Part shown: positions 21,278-32,799 of the stretch, in pieces
Layout of the letters: every line of letters begins with the position of its first letter
Numbering within the stretch: position 1 is the first letter of the stretch
Source: Paragyromitra xinjiangensis
Taxonomy: Eukaryota > Ascomycota > Pezizomycetes > Pezizales > Discinaceae
Length of the DNA stretch: 64,000 nucleotides
Assembly: GCA_038503065.1 (NCBI GenBank)
Contig: JBCAMK010000011.1
Coordinates: 310,001 to 374,000, forward strand
Direction: 5' to 3'
Program-made: the position numbers and the translations under genes
Notes under the pieces: model-generated
Seen by the model: the letters and a program-made list of their open reading frames with translations, nothing else
Told to the model about the DNA's origin: nothing
Databases searched by the model: none

Positions 21278-23744
21278 ATGGCGACCACCCTCCCCGCATT
21301 CACCTTCGCAAACGGTTTCAAACAGCGTATCCCCGGAACACCATGGGTTCACGAATACACCCCCGGCTCAGAACCACCAAACTACGTAGTACCACCCTCA
21401 GTAGAGCTGCTAACAAGCACAAGACACAACGCCCTCGGCGAGAACGTCCAACGTGTTTGGCCAACCCTCACAGATGGGACCAACAGTCCACACGGTACTC
21501 CAGAATGGTTCAAGAAGGAGAAAGAAGTCGATGTTCTAATCTGTGGTGGTGGGTTCCCCAACCCACTGAACCCCACAATTTGAATATCAGAGCTTATCCT
21601 CCACAGCTGGTCCTAGTGGTCTTGAAGTCGCTCTGAGCCTCATCCGCCAGGGTGTATCATTCCGTATCGTCGGTATGTCTCACCCCACCAACCACACAAC
21701 CGCATACTGACACCCCATAGACAAAGCCGCCGGCCCACTCGTCTCCGGCCGCGCTGACGGCGTCCAACCGCGGTTCCTCGAAACCCTCCACCATTGGGGT
21801 CTCTCCGCTGAAGTAGCTGAAGAAGGCCCGTTAATCGCCCACACCGCGGTCTACAAAGATGGGAAACAGCTCCTATTCCAATCCTCGCACCAATCTGATT
21901 CGCGTTACCGCGGGTTACATATCATCACGCAAGGGCAGGTGGAGCGGATTTTCATCAGGGATTTAATGAGACATCATAAACTAGTCGAGAGGCTCACCAC
22001 GGTGAAAGAGTTTGCGGTTGAAGAGAAGGGATCACATCCGGTTAGAGTCACGTTGCAGAATGAGGAGACCGGGGAGCAGGAGGAGGTGAGGGCGAAGTTC
22101 CTGGTTGGTGCGGACGGCGCGGGGAGTAGGATTAGGAAGAGTTTGGAGATTCCGTTTGATGGGGTTAGTACGGATATTTATTGGGGGATTATGGATTGTA
22201 GGTTTGAGAGTGATTATCCGCATGCATGGATGTTTGGGTATGTGGTCTTTAGATTTGGGATTGGATTGCCTGTGGTACTGATGGGTCTGAAGCACTGTTA
22301 TCAATTCAGATCATGGAGGCTGTGTTATTATTCCCCGGGAAGATGGATATATCAGGTAATGATACTCCCTCCCAGAAATATCAAAATCTGACAACCTGTC
22401 TATAGATTGTATACCCAGCTAGACACCACCCGTTCTGGCCCTCTCGGTCTATCCCGCCAGGCCACAGACAGCACTTTTGCTGAAGCGGGCGGAAACGTCG
22501 ACGTCCATTCCATCACCCCCGACGAAGTCCTCGAACAAGCCAATCGCATATTCGCTCCATACAAACTCAAGTTCGCCAGCACCTTAAGCTGGTTCGCAAT
22601 CTGGAAGAGTACACCTCCACCCCCAGACTCAAACAAACACAAACTAACAACCCCAAGTCTCTGAGCGCGTAGCCCGCACATTCTCCCACAAAAACCGAGT
22701 CCACCTAGTCGGCGACGCAGCGTAACCCCCCCCTCCCCCTCCAAAACCCTAACTAACAACCCCAGACACGTCCACTCCGTAATGGGAGCCTTCGGCCTCA
22801 ACGCCTCAATCCTCGACGCCTCCAACCTCGCCTGGAAACTCGGTCTCTGCGCCCGAGGCGTCGCAAACCCCACCACCCTCCTCCCAACCTACGAATCCGA
22901 GCGTCGACGGCACGCAGTCCGCATCATCGAAACCTCCGGAATCTACCTCCGCTTCGTCTGCAACTCCACCCTCCCCACCATCAACCTCTCCGGAATCGGC
23001 ACCGAACCCCGCTCAGACGAACTCACCCCCCAGGAACCCTTCGACCCTGGCGCCGACGAGCAAAACCCAGATCTGAAGTTCCTGAAACGATTCTATGCGA
23101 AAAACGGACAGTTCCTCCTCGGCGTTGACGCGCCGTACGGGGATAGTGTTATTAACCCACCGCGGTCTTCACACCCTACGACGGTGAAGAATGGAGTACG
23201 TGCGCCAAACCCGCGGGTTTGCATCTCGTCGAGCTCTACCGGATACCTTTATGACGTTCTTGGCCCGGTCTCGCATCTTAATCTAGTAGTGTTCGGGTCT
23301 GATCTACGGGGTCCTGTTCGACGACGTCTTGCTGCGTTCGCGAAGACGCTTGCTGATAGGGGGTCGTTTTATCATCGGTTTGGTGGCGCGGAGAGGTTCC
23401 ATGTCGTGTTGGTGACTAAGCTGCTTCCGTTAGAGGCGGCGGAGGAGTTGGGGGTGGGAAGTGATATTGGTGTGTTTGGGGAGGGTACGGTGGTGTATGA
23501 TGATCGTGCGCCGGATGAGGATGCGCATGGGTGTTATGGGGTTGATCATGCGATGGGTGCGGTGGTGGTTGTCAGGCCTGATTTGTGGGTTGGGGTGAGT
23601 GTAGGGTTGGAGGAGGGAGAGAGGTTGGGGGAGTATTTTGGAGGGTGGTTGGTGGATGTTGGGTGGGGTGAGGTGAAGCTGGTTGAGGGAGTGGAGGAGA
23701 AGGAGATTGTGGTGGTTGGGGGTGGGTCGAGGGTTAGGGGTTGA
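21278..23744 (+). CDS. FAD-dependent aromatic monooxygenase (phenol 2-monooxygenase family)
   Basis: Seven exons join in frame (21278-21548, 21607-21672, 21721-22237, 22293-22355, 22406-22608, 22658-22721, 22766-23744) to give 720 aa, with introns of 44-58 bp. The N-terminal Rossmann motif is VDVLICGAGPSG (GAGPSG at 90-95). The second FAD motif is FLVGADGAGSRIR (about 239-251), and the flavin-ribityl motif is VHLVGDAAHVHSVMGAFG (about 388-404). The roughly 200-residue tail matches the thioredoxin-like C-terminal domain of phenol hydroxylases. Such class A flavoproteins hydroxylate an aromatic ring ortho or para to a phenolic OH using NADPH and O2. Beside the PKS and reductase it probably hydroxylates the acid or aldehyde; position unknown. 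Intron 3 uses an AAG acceptor at 22292, the only one restoring TVINSDHGGCVIIPRE. Confidence 0.9.
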
Positions 23745-24129
23745 GATTTGAGGGTTGGGTGGATATGTGGAGATCCAGGTGCTGGGGTTATACAGTACGG
23801 CTATTGGTCTTGAAGATTTCTTGTAAATGATTTGGATGGCGTTTTTTAATGCTTTATTTAACGAGAAATATAATGAGATACGATTTTTGTTCCGGGTATT
23901 ATCTATTTCGCATTTTCTTCACAAATTCTAACTCGGTTAGGTTTATTTGACGAGATATAAGTATTAATTTGTGGAGACTTTTATATACAATCTGAAATCT
24001 AGAGAACTTCACCCAGCACAAAAACATAGGAATAACCGAGGGAAAGCTCAGAAATAAACACGCCAAACCAAACCAATCATACACACAACCGCATGAGCCT
24101 CCCAAAACCCATACTCCATCCATAAACCC

Positions 24130-25007
24130 CTACAACTTCTCAAAATCCCCATGCTCCCCCACATGCGCTAAACACAACTTAACATCCCCATTCCCCTTCA
24201 AAAACCTATCAATCCTCTCCAAATTCAGTCTCGTCTTCTCCTCATCCAAATGCATCCCATAACCCATAACCCCACCCTTCCCAAACGACCCTAAATGTCT
24301 ACAATGATGACAAGAATCCCCTCCCAACAACAATCTCCCCGTCTCCGTCTTCACCACCGCCACCATATGTCCCGGCATATGTCCCTGCGCGTCAACCAGC
24401 ACCACACTCCCATCACCAAAGAAATCACACGCCCTCGGCCACTCACCAAACGCCATCGTAAAGTCTTTATCCTCCAGCTCACGCGTACGGTTTTCTGGGA
24501 ATGTCGACTCGAGATATTTCGAGTCTGGATTCACAGGGTATGCAGGACGACAGTGCTCCTGGGTGCCTTGTCCGAAGACTATCGTCGCGTTGGGGAACTT
24601 GGAGGGCTCGCCGACATGGTCGAGATGCGCGTGGGACATAAAGAGGTAGTTGATTTCAGAAGGTGATACTCCGTTTCGTGTGAGTACCTCGGCTGCGTCT
24701 TCCGGGACTACGGGTTTGAGGATGTTCTCGACGAACCATTGTTGAACTGGTGGGTGCATGGAGTTATCCTGTTTTGTCGTTGTTAGTATGGATGTTAAGT
24801 AGGGTTATTATAGGAATAAGGTACCTTTAAGATCCCTAGATCCCATAACGCGCGGATGTTCTTGACGGGATGGTGGATGTAGAATGCCCAGATGGGGAGC
24901 TGGATGAGGTCGTTCTCGTTCTCGGGGGTTGTGTTGCTGAAGAGAAGTTTGTTCGGGAGAGATCCTGCTCCGCAGTGGAGCGCTCTGACTTCAACGGTGG
25001 CACTCAT
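24130..25007 (-). CDS. Metallo-beta-lactamase-fold hydrolase (lactonase-like)
   Basis: Exons 25007-24825 and 24768-24130, with a 56-bp intron, give 273 aa. The zinc-binding signature is SHAHLDHVG (His107, His109, Asp111, His112). Further candidate ligands are His191/His195 in GHMPGH, Asp212 in GGDSCHH and a C-terminal LAHVGEH. The arrangement, with NPDSKYLEST between the first and second blocks, resembles fungal relatives of AHL-lactonase-type hydrolases rather than the short beta-lactamase-type thioesterases that act with TE-less PKSs. The PKS here has its own TE, so a thioesterase role is not needed; lactone or ester hydrolysis is possible. An upstream in-frame ATG (25061) would add 18 residues. 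I prefer MSATVEVRAL because it begins at the conserved first strand. It is convergent with the monooxygenase. Confidence 0.85.
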
Positions 25008-25128
25008 CTTGGGCTGGTGTGTAGTGCTGAATGGGGTATTCGAGATGGAACTCTTGTTCAATGATTTATAGATCTCGATATCTGTCGTGTGAACTACCCC
25101 GATGGTTCACCCTGACCTTCGCTACCAA

Positions 25129-25138
25129 TATATATATA
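25129..25138 (-). promoter_or_regulatory. TATA-like element upstream of the lactamase-fold gene
   Basis: TATATATATA lies about 120 bp upstream of the chosen start at 25007. Position and composition fit a core promoter. Confidence 0.35.
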
Positions 25139-25139
25139 C

Positions 25140-26746
25140 ACGACAGGCGCTGTACCAGACGAAGTGTTTCCGGGAAACAATTGACCGCTCATGCCCCCCG
25201 GGCTCCACGATAATCACGACATGCAATAATTGCGGCGTTGACGATTCCCATTCCCTAACGGAGCAGTGAGGTATCCACGGTTGACGTCACGCGCAAATCC
25301 CTCGGGAAGTAATTCTGCTCCGAGCTTCCGCTACCGGCAGCGAACAGGGGCATAATATTTGCTGGTAAAGTGCTTGACTCATTCACCTCTAACTAAATAG
25401 ATTCGTGAAACTAGAGATACTCCCGAGAACGGGGATATTAGTTATCTCCTCCGCTCTTGATAATTATTAATTCATCCGATTTTTAATTAGTTTTTTCCCC
25501 GTGCTCTAATCTCTAGCATTCCGATCTCGATACAGGTTCTTGAGTTTTGTATGTTCCCGTGAATGTAGTGATCGGACGGGTTCTCAACTCAATCCTCGCT
25601 ACTTGATACTATAGCAGTTAGTACCTCCATCAGCCCTAGATGGATGCGTAGGGTACAGGGATCAGTTTTGGACAACGCGTTTGGGCGGTGTGTGTTGTAG
25701 TCCTAGTCTAAATGCACGCGTCTAGGCGAAGCATTGTTTAGGATTGTTAACGGTAGGACTCTTATAGTGCACTCTAGATCATGGTGTACCTTTCAGACCA
25801 CCGTATCATCCTCAACTTCTAGTTCTCTACTTCTCATAGCAAGTACAAGATACTATATCTTCGTTATCCTTCGCCAAAAATATAGTATTTAGGTCATGTG
25901 CTTGTTTGCAGGGCAATAATAGGAAGCAAGCCATCACACATTCTCATCAGTATGTAATGTGTTCGGTCATAGAACGGTGAGAATGAGCTATCCGGTCCGC
26001 TCTGGCATATGTGTTGTGTGTCTACATTTCGATAGCTCTGACCGAAACAGGCTCCTTTAATACATTTTGAGAGCCAAATCATGCTCCCACCCACGCCACT
26101 GGCTCTCTGATATCCCTTGACTGAAATAGTTTTAACCCTTCTCTTTGTACTAACAATTACTCCTTCCTATACCGATAAGTCCTCCCCTGTACCGACATAT
26201 CTTTGGCAAATCTTCCAATTTCCTACTGATGGCTGAAATAGTATTACGTTCCGTCTACCACGAAAATAACTTTTCGCACTGACACTGCCGTAGATACAGA
26301 GTATGGGTATAGTATAAAAGGACAACTTTCCCATCCCTCGCCTATAGCTAAGGATTCCCCTCTCTAGAGGTGATACTCTACCCTCCTCATCCAAGATATA
26401 ATCCCCCCATAAGTAATGCTGCACAAATAGTATCACAAATACTCTACTAGTTGATCAATTCAAGATATACCAGAGATCTGTCCTGTATAGTACACCTGCA
26501 CACAAACCCATGATGTGCGTTTTGTGGTCTGCTCGGGGCGGGCGTCGCGGGGTGTGGCGGCGGGGCGGGGGAGCTAGAGACTAGCGCATCATCTAACTAC
26601 ATGTACGTGTAACAACCCTCCCCACTCCCATCCTCCCCAACACCTACCCGTTACTACTCCTGCAATAAAGCAACACAGATCGAATATAGACGGATGGCTC
26701 AGCCTGTCCAAAGACCCCTTTTATTGAGATAAATCATCTCACTGCG
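25140..26746. other. Intergenic AT-rich region with a G-run island
   Basis: No gene is supported. At 26535-26571 a plus-strand island has runs GGGG, GGG, GGGG, GGGG, GGGGG separated by short loops, enough for a G-quadruplex. It stands out sharply from the AT-rich surroundings. Confidence 0.5.
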
Positions 26747-26968
26747 ATGCGAGATTGCTTGGCCCGTACAGCGGCTATGCCGAGCGGCGGTGACTTGTAT
26801 AATCTCACTACTAGGTACCAGCAGCAGCTTAATCACCGACTCGACGCTTTTGATGAGCATCTCGAAGCTTCCAGCATGCGTCTTGACACTTCTGAGGGAC
26901 AGCTAGATGAACTCCAGTGGAGTTTCGAAGAGGTGTCGGATCAGGTGGATCAAGTTCTGCCTGAGTAG
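26747..26968 (+). CDS. Short hypothetical ORF with coiled-coil character
   Basis: A 73-residue ORF starts at a true ATG. The sequence RLDAFDEHLEASSMRLDTSE continuing to DQVDQVLPE is highly charged with leucine or methionine at heptad-like spacing, so it could form a coiled coil. No family is recognised. It may be an N-terminal fragment of a larger gene or element, because nothing continues the frame downstream. It follows the G-rich island by 176 bp. Confidence 0.2.
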   Translation: MRDCLARTAAMPSGGDLYNLTTRYQQQLNHRLDAFDEHLEASSMRLDTSEGQLDELQWSFEEVSDQVDQVLPE

Positions 26969-28328
26969 GTTCCCTCCCTTGTCGTATCTGCTCGCATTCC
27001 TAGAAAGAATTGACCGACTTGGCGAAATGCACCAAAAAACACGCATTTTCAACAACAGATAATAAATTCTATAGTCATTGCATGTACACTAGAAATTGAT
27101 GAAGTCTAGAGTGCATCTAAATGTATCATAATCAAAACTCTCAGGGTAAGTGGGGGTGTAGTGGTGGTGCAAAACAAGAGTTGGGAGGGGTTATTCTTGG
27201 GTGTTACCAACAAGACAACTACCCTGCTCAACAACTGCATGATGATTTGCAGGTAGTACTTTTCACACTTAAATGGTGACATGCTTGTGGCTATAAGGTG
27301 TGATGACAATTACTGATGGGCGAGAATTTTTCAGATTTGACTGCACATTTAGAGCTAGAGATATATTCATCAGGCATGAATCAAAAAAACACAAAAAATA
27401 ACAATAACTATAAGGTCCCTCAGCTACCATGAATAGCACAAGGTATATAAGCTATTTCGGGGGGTGGGAACTAATGGTATTAGTGGGTGGGTGAAAGATA
27501 AATGTATTGGGGCTAAACTAGGGCCAATTTTGATCACTTTGAAAAAATAGTATATCAGGAGAATTCTCAAAGCCCACAATGCATACTACTAAATTCATTT
27601 ATTTATTGGAGATATGATGGGCTGGAAAGCCAAACCTGAATGTGGTTGCCCTGGTTGCGTTGTCGTGATTGGTCGATTCTAAAGTAATAAGATGTGATAT
27701 TCGTTGCTTCTGTGGAAGGCTTGAGATATTCGATAGAGAAGAAAGAAACGAAGAAGAGGCAGAAAGCCTCTGTGTATATACAAGTAATCAACCAATCAGA
27801 GCCCTTCCACCATATACCTCGCCGATCAGCGCCTCTAGGCCCAAAGCAGCCTGCGAATAAGCCCAATACTAAACAGCCGCTTGAATAATTGACAGCCAAA
27901 GAAGACCAAAACAGCAAGGAATAGTAAGAAACCTGAATAGTAGGAAAGCCTACGTATGCTATAGAAGCCTACGTAGGTGGAGAAAAGAATAGAGCCAAAT
28001 AGTAAGGAAAGGCCGGAAGCGACACGAAAGGAAGTAAATATATCCAACAGATTCTTTTTGGAAATGCGAGTACAGTAAGCTTACTGACAATACAGAAACG
28101 CGGAACGATGAGAACATATAATTCCATCGCCACCGCCACCACCAGCGAACATGCACCGCTGTCCCACAGGTTACCAAGATCGCGGTTTGAGCTTAGAAGT
28201 CTTGATGGTAAAGCGGCTTACTTGCATGGTATTCCTACAATCGTGCGCTGGTGTTAACCAATGGATGGAGGCAGCGAAGGCCACCGGGTTGCCAACATTG
28301 CCCGCCAATTGTAACCTCCTGCTAAGGA
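26969..28328. other. Intergenic, no supportable gene
   Basis: AT-rich DNA with short overlapping minus-strand ORFs at 27603-28177. These are hydrophobic and biased in composition and match no family I know. Confidence 0.5.
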
Positions 28329-28397
28329 GAAGAAAAACCGCCGAGTGGTTAGGGCTCCCAGTGCTCTAGGGTGTTGCGGGTTCAAGTTACTGCCGTT
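28329..28397 (+). repeat. tRNA-like (possible SINE head) sequence
   Basis: ACCGCCGAGTGGTT (28337-28350) matches the A-box of Ser/Leu tRNAs (TGGCCGAGTGGTTAAGG), and GGGTTCAAGTTAC (28378-28390) matches a B-box/T-loop. The 28-nt gap between the boxes lacks room for an intact anticodon arm and variable arm. It is therefore a tRNA pseudogene or a tRNA-derived SINE promoter, not a working tRNA. Confidence 0.35.
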
Positions 28398-28399
28398 GA

Positions 28400-30180
28400 G
28401 GGTTAGTGCAAGTTTTAGGAATTTGGTGCGTTATTGGAGTGACTATTGCAATGATCCTGCGCTTTCAAGCACTGTTAATCCGCGTTACCCTATTTAATTG
28501 AAAAACAGCCTGTTCGGCGACCAAGTACATGTACTACGTAGAAGATCTGAACCTTAAGCCTCTGAATATGTCATAGGTCTGGCGATAAATGGCCTATTGA
28601 TTTGGGGTTATTTCGGTTTATGCGGTAGCTCGTACGCATCTGTAGTTTTTAGTACCGAAAAAGGCTTCAAAACGTGATCTGATGACAACTATTAAGCCCC
28701 GCTCTCGAGCTTAGAAGTAAGAAAAATCACCGAAAGGCTAGTGATCGGGCAAACCAATTACTCCGATAGTAAGCAACTATTTTAAACCGCCTCCACGGCT
28801 AATAACAATAGTGGAGATTAAGGCTAGAACATGTAAGGCTAGAACATCTATCTAGGGTAACGCCAGAAAGCCAAACAGAGGAACAAGGCGTTATACCTCG
28901 CGCAAACCCATTATACAGATTAGTCACAAGTGATCACCCGCAGCAGATTCCCCAACCAAGTAACTCTCCCATCTCCAACATCGATGGTACCGTATGAGTG
29001 AGGTCATTATTAGCAGCAGACCTGGCTAGCACCATAGATTGTATGCGTGTGATATCATTTATACCAAACCAGTAACTTTAAAGGTAGGTATATCGCTAAT
29101 GATACCTGTGCGTTTCAGCCTTGCTTTGTGTGACCAACGAAGCTTAAGATATTTAGACATGCACGCGGCTTACTTACCAACGTAGCGCTTATATTAATGT
29201 TTCTTGCTTTTGACAACAGCTTGATAGCCAATAGTGAAATAAAATTGCAAGTGGACTGATTATTAACTATCGGAAACTAAAATTTAGCGTTCCTATCATC
29301 TGGCCAAGATGCGGGCCGCTGTCCCAACTGTCAATTAAAGTGTATCCCCTTTTCGTACTCCTGAGATCCCTTAAATCTAAAGTAGTAAGAGAAGAGATGG
29401 AAACTACTTTACTAGTGTGGATGGGCGTGCAAATATCCTGCATATGCACCAAGCTTCTGAAGAGAACTCGATGCCAGAGATATCTGATGGGAAAAAGATC
29501 GCTCGCCTCATGCAAGTAAACCTCAGAAATAGAAACTCCCTCGTGGTTTATTTGAACCCTGAAATTATAGAACATTTATTGACGGATATCAATGGAGGTG
29601 CTTCTGGCTATTTGAGAAAAGGTCTTAATACCTTTTCTGTTAAATAAAAGAAGAAATAAGATTCTTAGTCTAGTAGATTCGAAATGGGTTCTGGCATAGA
29701 TCTTCCCTAACGAGTCAGCACTAAGTCCTACTCTCGCTATACCAGAAGACTCCACTAAGGGCGGAATGTGAGCTGTCACGTTAATGTACTTTAGGTGTCA
29801 ATGATTTTGAACCTTACACTGCTTAGTGATAGTGAGACCTCAGTGCTCGCGGAGGCGGGAACAATCCTATTTTTTCAAACGAAGCCCGACCCAAGTGGGG
29901 CATGCGAGGGATATTCAGCCGGCTCGAAGCTTCTATCTTGCAGGAAAAATCCCCCATCCTTTTCTCACTCCAAGGACTCGTTATTGTCATATATAACCAT
30001 TGCCAATAAGGCAGTAGGGCTGTATATGTAATCATATAGAACCGGACGACGAAGGTTTAACTGGCTTGAGCCATCGAGGTCCGCTCGGTGTAGCCCATGT
30101 AATATAGCTTTCGCCGCGCGGAGGGATCGTCAAGTTTTTCCTTGCTCTTTCTCTTGTGATCATATGATGCTCTGAAATGC
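28400..30180. other. Intergenic, no supportable gene
   Basis: Only short ORFs on both strands with no family signature (for example 29417-29647, and 29795-30031 just ahead of the hydrolase promoter). Confidence 0.5.
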
Positions 30181-30181
30181 C

Positions 30182-30189
30182 TATAAATA
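30182..30189 (+). promoter_or_regulatory. TATA box of the secreted hydrolase gene
   Basis: TATAAATA lies 171 bp upstream of the ATG at 30353, followed by a pyrimidine-rich stretch. This is a reasonable core promoter for the hydrolase. Confidence 0.4.
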
Positions 30190-30352
30190 CTTGCTATCTG
30201 TCACTATTTCGAGTTCTTATTCACATCTTCAACTGTGTCCCTGCTCGACACAAATATACTCACTCCTCCCACCAGAACCTTCGAAATTCCTAACTACTAG
30301 ATCCGGGTAGCAGAGAGTTCTTGGTATCAAATTTGACTACTCTTTATATTCG

Positions 30353-31534
30353 ATGGGGAAAATAACCGGCATTCTTGCACTCACCTTCCTCACTGTGCTG
30401 AGCTTCTCCAGCCTTAGCACATCTCAGACAACAAAATCAGTTTTCTTACCGCCACCCACAGGCAAACATGCTATTGGGACCATCGAAATTGAGCTGACCG
30501 ATACCTCTCGCACCGATGACCTTGCACCTGATCCCTCGATTCCCCGTTCGTTCATGGTTCAACTCTTCTACCCTGCGGAAGAGCCAAAACGCACCTCTAC
30601 ACGAGCGCCGTATATGCGAGCAGCAGCGGCCGCATACTCAGAAAAATACTATGGGTTTCCCAACGGAACTATATCCTCTATCAAGACAAATTCCTATACT
30701 GGAGCTCCGGTATCACTACCCAACGACACGGCGAATATCGTCCTCTTCTCCCCTGGATTTCAGTACTCTCGTATCTTCTATACATCTCTTGCCGAGGAAC
30801 TCGCCTCCCAAGGCTACGTCGTCATTTCCATAGACCACACGTATGATGCCATCGCAATTGAGTTTCCGGATGGTAGTCTAGCGCTATCGGCTTTCCTAAA
30901 TCTTACGAACCCTGATGAGCAAGCCACCCCTGAACAAATCGCCTTGGTAGGAGCTGCTCGAATCGGAGATGTAAACTTCACCCTTACCTCATTTCTGGAT
31001 AATACCCTTCTTCACCAAATCCCAGGTATCAAAAGGGACACCAGACGCGGCGGAACCGGAATCTACGGCCAATCCTTCGGAGGAGCAACAGCAGCGGAGG
31101 CAACTCTTTTAGATGACAGGATTCTCGGCGGACTCAACATGGATGGTGCTTTCTTCGGCACCGTAGTTGCAGAAGGGCTAGACAAGCCTTTCCTTATCAT
31201 GGGCGCCGGAACCCATGATAGTACCGAAGATCCTTCTTGGGGAGTCATGTGGGATAACCTCCGTGGATGGAAACGACATGTCCAAATCGCCAGCGCTCAA
31301 CATATGGCCTACTCGGATTTTCCTACGCTTATCGAGCTGTTGGGTATTGGCTCGTATTTCCCGCCGGGGTCTCTAGAGACTTTATACGGCACAATTGATG
31401 GTGTCAGAGCTGTTTTTGTAGAGAGAGCTTATGTTGTGGCGTTTTTCGATTTTCTGTTGCGGGGGAAGTCGGATGACCTGTTGGATGGGCCTAGTGATTG
31501 TTATCCGGAAATCACTTTCCCACCGACAATTTAG
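30353..31534 (+). CDS. Secreted alpha/beta hydrolase, PAF-acetylhydrolase-like
   Basis: A single-exon gene of 393 aa. Residues 1-24 are a signal peptide (basic start, hydrophobic ITGILALTFLTVLSF, then small residues), so the product is probably exported. The nucleophile elbow is GIYGQSFGG (Ser241). Asp264 in LNMDGAFFG and His317 in SAQHMAYSDF complete a likely triad. The overall layout (LFYPAEE, FSPGF, ISIDHTYDA) is that of platelet-activating-factor acetylhydrolase-like or plasma-type esterases, common in fungal secretomes. NGT, NDT, NLT and NFT sites could be N-glycosylated. It lies 5.3 kb beyond the lactamase-fold gene across gene-free DNA, so membership of the PKS cluster is doubtful. Substrate unknown. 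Confidence 0.85.
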   Translation: MGKITGILALTFLTVLSFSSLSTSQTTKSVFLPPPTGKHAIGTIEIELTDTSRTDDLAPDPSIPRSFMVQLFYPAEEPKRTSTRAPYMRAAAAAYSEKYYGFPNGTISSIKTNSYTGAPVSLPNDTANIVLFSPGFQYSRIFYTSLAEELASQGYVVISIDHTYDAIAIEFPDGSLALSAFLNLTNPDEQATPEQIALVGAARIGDVNFTLTSFLDNTLLHQIPGIKRDTRRGGTGIYGQSFGGATAAEATLLDDRILGGLNMDGAFFGTVVAEGLDKPFLIMGAGTHDSTEDPSWGVMWDNLRGWKRHVQIASAQHMAYSDFPTLIELLGIGSYFPPGSLETLYGTIDGVRAVFVERAYVVAFFDFLLRGKSDDLLDGPSDCYPEITFPPTI

Positions 31535-32188
31535 GGGTGTGAAGAAACTGTTCGGACAGGATATCCGTTGTGTAACTAAGAGTGACTATCCATGATTCCA
31601 GCGCTCTAAAAACGATTACTATCCTCTTGTCTCGGCCCTTCATGAGACTTTAAGTCACACTTCAACGGATTACTAGGGCATAACCAGATTCGAACCTTCT
31701 TGTAACTTCAGGATTTCTTGTTCTTGCTTTCTATAATAAACCTACGAAGGGTTTTAAAGGAAGCCCATTCAATAAATCACCTGCGATATCAGGATGTTAA
31801 CACACGTTGATCAGGCGTCACGCCTAATTTATCACGGAAAATTTGAGAGGCGGGGGTGTATAAACGTCGAAAATGGCAGTCGAGCTACGACGAGTGACGA
31901 CCTAGATACCATAAGATACAGTGGGACAAGATAGCCTAGAAAGCCAAAGAAAGTTGCTAGTCTTTCCCCTATCTTAAATAGAGAGAAATAGAAACAGAAA
32001 AACGAAGAAGCGTAAAATACATGAAACCTGAACCCATAAACTCCAGAACCTTTTTCAATTCCCAATAACCGTTTTGTACCTTAAGAGCTCCCAACCTCTC
32101 TAACGAAGACAACTCGCTACCATCGAAAACAACCACAACATAAAACATCCCTAACCCAGCAAGAAACACCCCCCCTCGCTTAGGCCCC
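31535..32188. other. Intergenic between hydrolase and family-A copy 1
   Basis: No gene is supported. Minus-strand short ORFs at 31832-32214 have no start or family match and lie just downstream of family-A copy 1. Confidence 0.5.
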
Positions 32189-32799
32189 CTACCCGAAATA
32201 AGGCTCTCCAGCATCCTTCCACTTCCCTTGTCCTAGCGTCCCATGATTTGTCAAGAAAACTAGTGCCCCCTCCAAAGTATCAGATATCAAGCGAGCAGAC
32301 TCCCAGTCCATAGAAAAAGCAAACACTCCTTCTTCACAATAGCCAATATGGCCATCAGTGCCATTCTCAAAGATAAACCGTGTGCCTTTCCGATGATGAA
32401 GCCCAAAGTCGTCGAGGATGCATTCAGCCCATTCTGTATCGAATTCTTCATTATATGCCATCGGCTTATAACACGTCCCTGAAAGTTGTGTCAAGATATC
32501 TTCCCATCGCAGGGGCTGCTTGTCGCCTTCGCTTGCGGGAATAGGCTGTCTCGGTCAGCGAAAGGAATACAACGGTGAGATGGGGTATCGCATACCAAGT
32601 TTGGTGCGCTCTTGCTTAGTTCATTTTCGGCCTTGGGCACCAGGTTCGACTGGATCTTATCAGGTACACCCTCACTTTTGGGCGTGTCGGCGATGCAAAT
32701 TTTCCCGTCCAGCTCGTCCTCAGTCTTTGTCATCCTGCCCGTATTGCTTTTCCTATCGGACATACTCTCTCTCTTAGGGACCTTTTCCTCGTAGGCCAT
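32189..32799 (-). CDS. Family A paralogue 1 (unknown; partner of family B copy 1)
   Basis: Exon 1 (to 32596) and exon 2 (32545-32189), joined across a 50-bp intron, give about 186 aa from the ATG at 32799. An earlier ATG at 32922 would add 41 residues. The N-terminal half is charged and variable. The C-terminal half shares a conserved block with two other copies in this window: a Trp-containing LRWEDILTQLSGTCYKPM, then EFDTEWA, HHRKGTRFIFENGT, EEGVFAFSMDWESA, and LIS.TLEGAL. I recognise no known domain. It is transcribed away from family-B copy 1 with 957 bp between starts. If the intron is not real, a frameshift would separate the halves; the join restores homology to the intronless copy 2. 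Confidence 0.6.

Noticed and set aside
24130..25007. Lactamase-fold protein as the releasing thioesterase of the PKS
   Set aside because: The PKS has its own TE with intact Ser and His, and the sequence looks lactonase-like.
31675..31700. Reverse-strand GGTTCGAATCTGG as a tRNA gene
   Set aside because: A B-box-like heptamer alone, with no A-box or foldable arms nearby.
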